In this document: positions 24,985 to 36,119 of the stretch, piece by piece
How positions within the stretch are numbered: the first letter of the stretch is position 1
Layout: each line of letters opens with the position of its first letter
Assembly: GCA_018907035.1 (NCBI GenBank)
Contig: JACCIC010000227.1
Coordinates: 331,001-395,000 of the forward strand
Direction of reading: 5' to 3'
Origin: Sycobia sp. Sy_11
Taxonomy: Eukaryota > Arthropoda > Insecta > Hymenoptera > Epichrysomallidae
Length of the DNA: 64,000 nt
Translations under genes and position numbers: made by a program
Notes under the pieces: generated by a model
Told to the model about the DNA's origin: nothing
What the model saw: only the letters and a program-made list of their open reading frames with translations
Databases searched by the model: none

Positions 24985-25800
24985 TTAGTCGAGTTCAAGC
25001 AGATGTCCACTCATTGTTAACTTAAATTTGACAAAAGAAGGTAGTTTACGAATCTGTACAGGGAGATTATTCAAATAATGAGCAGTTTGAACCTCGAAAG
25101 TTCCTTTTCCAATCTCAGTGATCATATAGGGAGAGTTAAGATCTATTATCGCGTGCCTAGAGGATTTCCTGAGCACACTTTTTTTATTCGAAAAACATGC
25201 TAAACTTAAGTAAATTTATAAGCATAATTTTGTAGAGTATTATAGCTACACAATTGTATCTCCTGTTATTTATGCGTAGTCAATCGAGAGATATCCTAGA
25301 GGAGGTCAAATGTTCATCAAGCCTATGACCCTTACATACCGCACAAAAGAATTGTGCAGCTCGTGAAGTCTGTTTCTAATCTCAAGGAGGGTAACAAGTA
25401 TACTTACTGAGCAATGATCTAAATGCAGAAACTACAGTATCTTCGCAAGCCTCTATCGTAAAATCTTAATGGTATAGTTTCTAAAGAAGTGAAAACTATA
25501 AATAACTCTGTTAAAATTTTTGTGAATTCGTCGAATTGGATTTTCGTGATAGTGCTGAAATTCCGTTACCAAGATTAATACAGAACTTAGTATTTGGATT
25601 GCAAAATTATAGCTGGAGCTGAAAAAGGTACTAAGGATTTGATCTTTATAGCATTCAGTCTTAATGAGACAGAAGTCAGCCAATCTACAACTGTTAAAGC
25701 AACCCCTGAAAGCAGGGTAAATTCCTCGTCTAATCGTTAAAGGACCTGAACGTGAATTGACAGCTTTTCAGCATACAGTATAATACTTGGTATTGGAAGG
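24985..25800 (-). mobile_element. 5'-truncated LINE: reverse-transcriptase C-terminal remnant
   Basis: Reading the minus strand with frameshifts and stops gives the end of a non-LTR retrotransposon ORF2. In order: PSIILYAEK at 25.79 kb (position of the YADD active-site box, here damaged), VDWLTSVSLRLNAIK, then NRVIYSFHFFRNYTIKILR, LHNSFVRYV, and the C-terminal segment GTFEVQTAHYLNNLPVQIRK followed by LPSFVKFKL and a stop at 24985. The order matches LINE reverse transcriptases of the Jockey/CR1-like type (YxDD box, then thumb, then C-terminal tail). Sequence beyond 25800 no longer matches, so the copy is 5'-truncated. It is non-functional. Confidence 0.8.
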
Positions 25801-26189
25801 ACCAAATATGTGATATAAATCAATAATATATAAGCAAAATATCAATGGGCTGAGAATAGAGAAAGAATTGAATGGGAGAAGGCATAGAAACAGTAAAGTG
25901 GCTGGAATACTTTAAAAGTTTACTAAAAAGGGAAATATCAGGCACACGAATCAAAGAAATAATGAAAGGAAAAGGAAAAAAGGGAAGGGCAATAGAGATG
26001 GTACGGGAGAACGTAATTTTTTTTAAATATAAAAGAATTTTTTAATATTTTAAAACTAATCTAATTTTGTAAAATAGTTTATCGTAAATATTAGAGAAGA
26101 ATATATTACAAAATTTTTTAAATATATTTTGATAATATTTCAAATACTTAATATTTTAGAAAAATTAGAGTTTTATTAATACTCAGTAT

Positions 26190-26195
<6 letters not shown>

Positions 26196-26243
<48 letters not shown>
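26196..26243. repeat. (TA)n microsatellite
   Basis: AT tract with a GT interruption at its end. Confidence 0.95.
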
Positions 26244-26259
<16 letters not shown>

Positions 26260-27262
26260 CTATAATGCTACATGAATAAGAAATTGGAAACCTTTAAAAT
26301 GAAAGGGAAATCCAATGAAAACATTGAAATTAAAGAAATTAAAACGTCTTCGTCTTCTTATTTTTCTTTTAAAATAATCGCTTCAATAATATTATTTACT
26401 ATGTTCAGCTTCTACACCGCAGTCCTGATATTACAAATTAGTTAGCTTATATTTTAAAGCATGTAATAAATTATTATTTGAATTCTAGATCTAGTAAATA
26501 TTATTTAGAAGTTTTTACATAGTTTTAAACATAATTTTTTTCTCGATAAGAATTAATTTATTTTAAAATTTTGAAACATCTTTTATACTATTTAAACAAT
26601 AAGACTCTGTGATAATAATGTAACAACAAAAGTATCTTATATACTCAGATACATGACAAAGTTAATGCACAGAAGGAGAAAATAGTAAACAAAATGTTTA
26701 TGAATTTAATCGCAATGACATACCATGTAAGAATTGGAATTATTATTATTTTGAAAAGTGATATTAAAAAAGTTTATTAGGACACTAATTGATCGTTAAA
26801 AGCTCCAGTAAAATAAGATTATATAAACGTACCTTGCAATTATCTACTTGTTCCAGTCTCGAAAAGTTTATATATATATGAGTTTACGAGCATTCGTCCG
26901 ATCTTCTACAGAGTTCAAAAAGTTTTAACTACCTTAGTAAAGCAATTAATATAAGTATAATCTCTTGTTTCTCATATGTTGCACATCTGACTATTCTCTC
27001 CTTTGAATTACTTTTTTTCTTATTACCTTTCTCCACTGTTCATTAACTTTTCCAGCTCTTAATTTCCATTAATGCAACAGGCGTGTAAGCATCGTAATTA
27101 ACTTATTATTATAAAGTTTAGTGGCATATGTAAATAATACGAAAAACGAAAAAAATTTTAAATATTTTTAAAACATTTGGTTTAATAACCAAATATACCT
27201 GTTATCAATACAAGAATATTTTTAAAATATCTTACAATAATATTTTATAATTTTAAACGCCC

Positions 27263-27420
27263 TTAACCCTTAGAGTATCGGGATTGTAGATATTTTCAAA
27301 TATTGTTTATATGAAAAAGCATAAATAGGTCCCCAATTGTTACCCAAACTGAGATTAAATGTTTGCGAATGGGAGCATGACGCATATGTGCGTCATGCCG
27401 GTCGAGGACGGTAATGCCCA
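27263..27420 (+). mobile_element. Possible piggyBac-type element end
   Basis: TTAA (27263-27266) is followed directly by CCCTTAGAGTATCGGG, similar to the TTAA plus CCC start of many piggyBac-type inverted repeats. About 110 bases on lies a palindrome GCATGACGCA-TATG-TGCGTCATGC. No transposase and no second terminus were found, so this is tentative. Confidence 0.25.
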
Positions 27421-27930
27421 TGTTAAATTTTTCATAATTGTAAAAAACTATTCTGTACGCATGGAAAAGTGATTATATAGGTTTTTTGGGTCGCTGATTA
27501 CGATTCTGAAATCAAAATTAAAAAATTCGAACTTTTTGATAAACAAAATATGATGACTCCTTATTAAGTTTATTTTAAATTTTGATAATATAACTATGTA
27601 TTTATGTATAATAATAATAATTAATTATTTATAATAATTATTTATTATCAATACCTATCCAGCATTCTTAATCATTATTCGCTACAAAATAGGTGTTTTA
27701 CAAATATATTAAATTTAATATAAGAAGTGGAATTTCATTTTATCGATACATATATACATGCATCTGTAAAACGCATCACATATATAATTATGCAAAAGAC
27801 TGTAATTATTTTATCGATCTTATATATTAACCGACGCGATGTTTAGCCGCTCATGGGACTATGTGGGAAAACAGGTATCCGCCTAACGGTAGACAATGAA
27901 ACCTCTCTGCTGGATAGCAGCAATCTTGTT

Positions 27931-28006
27931 GCGATCATGCGTTGCAAGTTGCAGCAGATGGCAGCGCATTTCTACAGCAACGCTGCAGTAACATTGGCAT
28001 GATCGC
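27931..28006 (+). ncRNA. Hairpin with pre-miRNA-like size
   Basis: GCGATCATGC (27931-27940) pairs perfectly with GCATGATCGC (27997-28006). Further imperfect pairing continues inward (GTTGCAAGTTGCAGC against GCTGCAGTAACATTG), giving a stem-loop of about 76 nt in a locally GC-rich patch. It could be a small RNA precursor or just an old inverted repeat. No expression evidence is available. Confidence 0.25.
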
Positions 28007-29684
28007 TGAGATAAAAACTGCTACATACGATATTTAGATTTTTCTACAAATTTTTTACAATAAATGTAAAAGTAAATGTAAAAACATGTTTAAAAATTTA
28101 ACATTATTTAAATACACTAGTACAATTTTTATTAGGATATGTATATATATAATTTGTTGAAATCGTTTATATAAACAAAATTATATAAACAAAAAGTTTC
28201 TTTTATCTTATATAAAATCCGTTATTAATTTATATTTAACCATGCATTGATAATACGTTTTCATATATTGTTGTTAATTTAAAGTTAATTTATAAAATCA
28301 AAATTGAAATTCATTGCCAAAGCTTTACGTAGATTCATTAAATTGAACATTTTTCACTGTACGTCCATTATAAACGCGCTGTATATTAGGTATTGTAATT
28401 CATGTACATAGATATAGATAAAGGAGAGCATCAATCAAATGCTTAACGCCCGGGTATATTCGCAGACAATGCAGCTGTGCGGAGATTTTTCGAAAGAAGG
28501 CGCATTGGTCGATGTTTATTCCACTCGTCTTTTGGCCTAGACTCCCGGATTATCCAGTCGTTGGAGCTTTTAGAGACTAAAATCCCTCGCCGCCTCTTTT
28601 ATTCTAATTCAGCTCCGTATATAGCTTAATCCGTCTTTGTTGATTCTCGCTCGACACCCCCTCCCATAATATATATATATATAGTTTAAAACTCAGCGTG
28701 CGTCAGCTGCATAAGGGTGGGAATATAGGCAAAAAGAGTAATAGAAGTAGGCATAAAAGGGGAAAGAATAATTAGATTTTATTCAACTCTGTATATACAC
28801 ATGAAAAAGAAATTGGTAATTTTAAATAAATACGTTTTTTCAAATTGAAATAACGAAATCTTTATTTAATATAAACAATTGTTTTTCGTTATAAACAAAT
28901 ATATATTTAAGCTCATTAACTGATTTAGTTGAAACACTAGTTTTTTAATTTATAAAACATTATTAATTATACAAAAAGATTTTATTTAAATTGATTAAAT
29001 CAGAAAGTAAAATATAACAACTTCATTTGTTTAAAGCATTAAATGTAATTTTCCTTCTTCTAACCTATAAATTGCACTTTCACCGTTTGATTCCGATTTT
29101 CATGAGGAAAAATATAGTCCGTATCTAGTACGAAAAAGGCTTCTTTACGAACCTCATTGTAACTTTCGGCTTCGCCTTGGGTCGCAACCTCCTCATTTCT
29201 TAAATAAAGCCTTTATAGAAATTTAATATATAATATAACAAAAATGATGGAAAAATATCTACATTGTAATATAATATATATAATATACACTTATAGTTGC
29301 TAATATAGTTTGAGTTGACAAAAATTCAAAAAATTTTAACTAAGGAAAAAACTTTTACAATTGAGTTAGTACAATTGTGTGTATCTATACAATATACGTT
29401 TCAACCGAGGCCGCATGTTGGACTCATTAGTAAAATGATTATTTTAAATTAACTTTTTTCCTACAAATTAAACCATTTCTAAAAACTACTGTTAAGAGTA
29501 ATATATACGTTTAAGCACATCTCCTGCCTTACTAGTCTCAGTTTTTATCTACTACAATAATAGTATCTATACTGATCTATACCATCTTATGCATAAAATT
29601 AAAATTAAAAGAGTAATATAAATCATTCTTTTAAAGCATACAGTTATAATGAGCCTAAATTAAATGGGTTAAGTTTTATATAAG

Positions 29685-29687
<3 letters not shown>

Positions 29688-29735
<48 letters not shown>

Positions 29736-29782
29736 ATATATATATATATATTAATATATATATAGTTAATATATATATTTAA

Positions 29783-29846
<64 letters not shown>
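29688..29846. repeat. Broken (TA)n array
   Basis: Two long AT tracts are joined by AGTTAATATATAT-type units. Confidence 0.95.
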
Positions 29847-29847
<1 letters not shown>

Positions 29848-30273
29848 TATAATCATGTTATATACAAGAAAAGATATAACAGCATCAGAAATATATCGGC
29901 ATAGTCGGGAGTCGACGATTTATTGCTATAAAATTAATTCATACGTACATTCTTGCTATAAAATAATCTCGATATTTAATAATAGTCCTATAATCCCTTT
30001 ACGGCATTGCACAATGAACGGAAATTATTCTACGGTTCATAAGCTATAAGCAAAATCATACTGGCGAACATTAATTTTCGTAGTTTTATACAACAATATA
30101 AAGCTATAGCATGTGTTATATATAGAACATACACCGCATTTAGCTCTCAAAATAATTGGGTCTTAAATTCTCTTCAATTATCAATGAAATTGTCCATTCA
30201 GGGCTTGATAAAAGAGGGTGGGAGAGATCGAAGGCACGAGGTAGAATTATAAGCGGAAGGATATATGCAGAAA

Positions 30274-30278
<5 letters not shown>

Positions 30279-30325
<47 letters not shown>

Positions 30326-30470
30326 CTCAATACGCGTGCGCATATATTGTTTATGTGGATATGTGCATGTAGCTAAAACAGGATAGAGATAGCGGAGTCG
30401 CGCCGCTCGGAAAACAAGCGTGGGAAGACGCATGGACCTTATACTAAGACAGCATAGAAAAGAGGAATAC

Positions 30471-30524
<54 letters not shown>

Positions 30525-30561
30525 TATCTTATTCTTCTTCTCCCTCTCTCTATCTCTTTCT

Positions 30562-30607
<46 letters not shown>
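30279..30607. repeat. Three (TA)n tracts
   Basis: AT tracts at 30279-30324, 30474-30522 and 30564-30607 are separated by short unique DNA. Tyr-Ile open frames over them are spurious. Confidence 0.95.
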
Positions 30608-30609
<2 letters not shown>

Positions 30610-32370
30610 TGATGCATTGTCACATTCTTGCAAACAAGCAAATGCGAATAAAGAGACAAGAACTAAATAGCTGTAGGCAGCGGGGACGCTGGAATGAAAT
30701 CAGTAACTGTCTAAGATGACTGTGGTGAATAAATATAGTGCATTATGAAGAGGGGCGTGGATGTTGATTATATGCCTCGTGAGAAGTTTTAAACCCCCAA
30801 CGAACGAAGCAACGGAGGTAATAATCTCGCGAAGTAAAAATCAACATGCGAGTTTTGTTTTGTATTTTATATCATGGGAGATCAAACATCGCGTTAAAGT
30901 TGTGATTTCGAATGCACAATGTTAATTAACTATAATCCATTTTATATAAATGTAAATATGAAATTGAATTATAATAAAATGAAGTTTATATTAATCAAAA
31001 TAACGACCTTAATTGTTCAGAAGTACATATAAGTACGAGTACAAAAAACTCCTTAACTTTTTTAAAAGTGGCGACGACTTTATGATCTCTGACGTTTGCG
31101 CGCAATTCAATGTTCTCCAGAACAGATAACAAAACTTACAATTTCCGTCGCAACATTACAAGAAACTTTTTTCATTTGCATTTTGCAGACCCTTTTTTAC
31201 TCGAATAGAAAGTATATGCTTAATTTAACTTCCATCTTATAATGACGATAAACTATGAAATCTAGCATTTTCAAACAGCTTAATACAAATTTATAATATT
31301 ATATAGAATAAATCTGTTAACTGTAAATTAAAAATCATTTGCGATTAGTTTATTACAATAATGATTTGACCCAATGAAAATGTAATTGATTTTAATCGTT
31401 TTGAACATCGTGCATTTTTAGCATAGGTATGCACATTATGTACTGTATCAGACATATAGGATAAATAAATGAAATATTACAATGTTTAAACTTTTGACTG
31501 AAAATGAAATCTATAAAATGAAACTGGTGCTGCATTATTTGAATGAAATGTATTAAAGATTTAATATATAGAATATTCGATGTATACTCAAATATTTGTG
31601 TCAAAATATTATGGAAAAGAAGACATTGTCATTTCATAATATAATATGATCGTCAACAAACCTACAATACAGTTGCTGTAGTTGTATCATATTCTCGTAT
31701 TCTTCTTTTCATACATATATTTCTGTTTTATATAGTCTATTAAACTGAAAGAATCGTTCTAAGATATGTTATTGTAAAAAAATTATTTTAGAAAATTATA
31801 TGCTATATCTAAAATACTTTTTCTGATTTCAATTTTTAAGTTTATAATTTACGTGCGATGTGACCGATTTCCTTTTTCTATATTTTAAATATTCCGAATG
31901 ATAAGACTTTTTCTTTTTTTAAATACTAATAATACTTATATTTTATACTAAATTATAGAATATAATAATAGCATATTTTTATTAGGATATCCTTACAGAG
32001 TACTATATACAAAATACACAGAATTGCATTTTAGCATTAAATTTATTATGGATCATTTTGAATCAAACATAATTACGAAACTGAGCATATAACATCGAAA
32101 ATTGAGCAGATAAATGCCTCGATAAGTCGTGAAACTCTTTATGTGCTGTAATAAATTTAAACCAGCGAGGAAATAAAACCAGTGAGAAGTGACGAATGAA
32201 AGAAGATAGATGAAAAAAAATCGAATGCAACATGGAAAAGAGCGGGTATTCGTGCGCGCACGGTCCAAAGAGCGCGTAAAATGTTTCATTCCTGCATTCA
32301 AGAAAGCACAAAACTTTATAAACACATGTGCATGCACAAAAAAACATACACAGGAAGAGAGATGTAAAGA

Positions 32371-32371
32371 G

Positions 32372-32432
<61 letters not shown>
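32371..32432. repeat. (GA)n microsatellite
   Basis: Pure GA tract. Confidence 0.95.
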
Positions 32433-32435
<3 letters not shown>

Positions 32436-32805
32436 GAAGAGATTCTCCCGCGATGCATTCTTCGACTTCGGGCTTTGGCTAGTCGCAGAGATGCACGCGT
32501 CCGGACTCTAACGGCAGTAAAATCAGAGAGAAAAATGAGATACGAGGAAAAACCTCTGCTCACAGTTGAGGCTGAGCTGCTCGCGAACGAACACGATGTC
32601 ACGACTCGCGCCGTGTCTTCACCAACGCGCCCACGCAAATCCCCTGTACGTATACGGCGCACGCACTGATGCAAGCGCCTCTTTCACAAAGTCGCAATAG
32701 ATAGTTATATCTATGAAATACCCCACCGATACTCTATTAGTATCCTCTCTAGACTAGTATCAGCTAGTACTCATCCACGTTAGAAATTATAAATATTATA
32801 AATAC

Positions 32806-32869
32806 GTAGTGTGATATATTATATATAAATATATATAAATATATATTTATATATAATATATCACACTAC
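32806..32869. repeat. Perfect 30-base palindrome, 4-base spacer
   Basis: Left arm 32806-32835 (starts GTAGTGTGATATATTATATA) is exactly complementary to right arm 32840-32869, with TAAA between. The GC-containing ends (GTAGTGTGA / TCACACTAC) show that it is more than a (TA)n run. Short CAGCTACTAG-type repeats flank it on the right. Confidence 0.9.
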
Positions 32870-33592
32870 TCTTAACAGCTACTAGCAGCTACTAGAACCC
32901 ACAGTTTACCATAAGTGCATGCACTTTGCTATTTTTTACAAGGAAAAGAATGTCAATCACCCATGCAATCATTATATGCTCTTAACCTATACATTTTTGC
33001 TTTGGGAGAGCCTAGATAATTTCAAATCTTTGAAATGTATTAATTTAAGTTTCAAACTGCTTCATAACTTATAAGACATATAAACAAACTTTATGTTATT
33101 TCATTCTTAATTTCATCTGTTTAATTAAAAGATTCAAAATGTACCATACAACTTCTGTAAAGTCTAAAAATTCATAAAAACCATTAGTAAAATAATCATT
33201 AATACTCTAGTAATAAAGAAAGAATTACCTGGTATTGCCGATCAGAATATTCAATAGACTTAGATTTTTTTTTGTGTTCAAATAAATATTAAATTCATTT
33301 AGACTTTTTCAAATATTTATGCTTTAGTTTATTTAAATTATATTGTGTTAAATATATTAAGATATTTTTATTTTTATTCAGGATATAAAAATAAAAATTT
33401 CATCTATCAAGATGTTCTATATTTAATTATTATTACAAGTAAAATCTTCAAATGTTTTGTCAATCAATAAATGTAAAGATAAAATCAAATAAAATTATAG
33501 ATTATGATATCCATAAAAATAATTATTTATATAAATAATATTTATATAATAAGTTTCGTAATCTACACTGAATGTTGTAACAAAAATTATTT

Positions 33593-35749
33593 TTAGGTAT
33601 CTTCTGGCTGAACTTCTAATTTAAACATTTCTCCACTTCTAATTAATGTAACAATAATAGAACCAGTTTTCTCTAGAGCTTTATAAATATCTCCAGAAGA
33701 ATTTATTGGTGTGCTGTTTATATGAGTTATAATATCCCCAGGTTTTAGGCCACCACTGTAAAAATTGATTTTGATTTAAATTTTTTATTTTTTAATGTAA
33801 AATAAAATCGAGAAATATTGAAATAAATAAACCATAGTAAACTCACACATATGCTGGAGATCCAAACATTACTCTCCAAATTAAAACACCATGCCTGATC
33901 GGGGATACAGTTGTACCATATTGATGCATATCACTTATGATATCTGGTGTAAGAGTTAACATTGTAATTCCTAAATATCTTCTCCTGATAGAATCTGTTA
34001 AACCTCCAGTAAGAGAAGTTCCTGAATTTTAAGTTTAAGATTAATGGTTATGATAACTGTATATAAATTATATAAAATACAAATATTATTAAAAACATTA
34101 TTATGATAGTTGTATATGTAGAATAAATTAATGTATATTATTTTATTATTTTTTTACAATAACTATGTATAGTTAGTCATATATAGAAAAATAAAATTAT
34201 ACCTTTATTTTTTCTGCGTTCTTCTACTTTTCTTAAAAAGTCTTTAGCATAATCTATAGGAATTGCAAATGAAATCCCAGCAGTTACTTTCATGGCATTT
34301 ATACCAATTGCTTCACCATCTAAATTCACTAAAGGTCCACCAGAATTTCCAAACTAAAGAAAAATTAATTAATATATTTATATGGTATATCATTATAGTA
34401 GAGAAAAAATTCTTTACTGTAATATTTGTCAAATTTGTAAAAAAAATGGTTTCATCAAAATAATAAAATTCTACAAACTCAAACCAAAGAGTATGCAATA
34501 CATATTGAGAAGTGAAATCAGATATTTACAGATATATAAATAAGTCAATATAGTGTCTCAATCAAGGATAACTCTTATATTAATACTAAATTTACTATAC
34601 TTTCATTTTATTATCAATTAAAATTAAATTTTTGCTACAATTCTAGTAAATTTAAGTAACAATCCTTACTGTAATTGCAGCATCGGTTTGTATATATTCC
34701 ATATGTTTATGGTGGAGGCCTAATTCTTCACTTGGCCTATTAACACTACTAATCACACCACTAGTTATAGTATTACTTAGTGCTAGTGGTGAGCCTATTG
34801 CAACAACAAATTCACCAGGCCTTAATTTTGATGAAGAACCAAGTTTCATAACTGGTAAATTTGTCTGTAAATAAAAAGGTTTTGTAAATTATGAAAATAG
34901 AATGTTTGTTTTCATAACAACCTCATTATAATATACCTGATTTATTCTAACTGTTGCCAGATCACTTTGGAAGTCAACATCTTCAACGACGCCAACATAG
35001 GTATTACCATCTTGAAGCCTTACCTACAAGACAATGATTAAATAATTAAAATCAATTTTTTTAATCCAAAAATTAAGTTGCTTTACCAATTACTTTAAAT
35101 GTGCAAACAAGGAATTTAAATGAAGGAATAAGTAGGGAAGGTTTGGGAACTTACATTTACCTTTACGGATGTATTTGGTTTATTAATTACAACATGAGCA
35201 TTTGTCAAAATCAAACCATCTTCTTGAACAATAAATCCAGAACCATTACTGGCAGTTGCTGGTTTACCTGTAAAAAGATCTATCCTATTTTTTAAAATAA
35301 AACTAGCTTCATATCTATGTGTTTTTTTACTATTAAATTAATTATAAACTAACCTACCTTTTTTGATCTTTTATTTCAATATAAACAACTGATGGAGCAG
35401 ATACTTCAACAACATCGGCAATAAAATTATATTTACCCCTGTTATTAACATCGTTAGGAATACTTTTTGCAGAAACAACGGGGTATAAAATATCCTTAAA
35501 TGTAGATAACGTATCTCTTCTTTCATCTTTTAAATTATAAAGGCCATAACAAATACCAGACGTCACAATAGTTGCATAGGTTATGAGCCGTTGATATGAA
35601 TTTTTACGATTACCATCTTTATATTTATAAAGAATAGATGATTTTAAAGCACATGAATGATCAGGATAAAGTAATACCGCTAATCGAGAAAATGGCACAT
35701 GATTTTTTTTAAAAATATTCTGAACTCTTTGTAATAAAAGAGTAGCCAT
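33593..35749 (-). CDS. HtrA2: HtrA2/Omi mitochondrial serine protease
   Basis: Seven exons splice in phase with GT/AG borders to 440 codons: 35749-35358, 35314-35155, 35023-34937, 34864-34670, 34353-34203, 34021-33847 and 33755-33593 (stop). The product is the intermembrane-space protease that handles misfolded proteins and, when released, promotes apoptosis by binding IAPs. Residues 1-55 look like a mitochondrial presequence, followed by a membrane segment (about 56-72, [17 protein letters not shown]). The trypsin-like domain carries the triad His171 (LTNAHVV), Asp205 ([11 protein letters not shown]) and Ser282 (FGNSGGPL), and the C-terminal part (about 345-435) is a PDZ domain ending [14 protein letters not shown]...LEVQPEDT. 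Length is close to the human and fly proteins. AKSI after the membrane segment is a possible IAP-binding tetrapeptide, but this is uncertain. All catalytic residues are intact. Confidence 0.95.
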
Positions 35750-36119
35750 GGTTAGAAACTAACCAGCTAAATTTAACTTCAAAATTATTATCCTTGAAAA
35801 ATTTTGAATTCAATTAAACAAAATTTCATGATTTTTGATAATCTTAATATTTCAAGTTTAGATAAGCTAATGATTCTTTACATTGATTTAAAAATAATTT
35901 AACATTATATCCATCTCTGTTACGGTTATGTGTGTTAAATTTTTGAAAGTTAGGTTTATGTACAGATATAGCTACATACATTCGATACAGACACGCACAC
36001 GCACCCGAGCGTAGATGCGTATATATACACACGCCAGAAATTGTATCTTTATTCTCATACTCTCCCCCCCCCCGCTCCCTCCCCCTCTCACACCCACCTG
36101 TTTCCGAAAAACGAAACAT

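Larger units (their letters stand above)
26000..33592. other. Gene-free DNA dominated by microsatellites
   Basis: No exon could be supported. (TA)n tracts lie at 26196-26243, 29688-29846 (broken array), 30279-30324, 30474-30522 and 30564-30607, and (GA)n at 32371-32432. GC-richer patches at 27840-28020, 28440-28720 and 32460-32670 have no protein signal; the first contains a hairpin (27931-28006). Confidence 0.55.

Noticed and set aside
25840..26010. Purine-rich plus-strand text resembling a LINE segment (ENREREWEKA..., KEKEKREG)
   Set aside because: Too short and broken to call; only a resemblance in composition and a few words.
32063..32674. 203-codon minus-strand frame and 90-codon plus frame over the (GA)n tract
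   Set aside because: They are Ser-Leu and Arg-Glu readings of the GA microsatellite, with no domain and no splice support.
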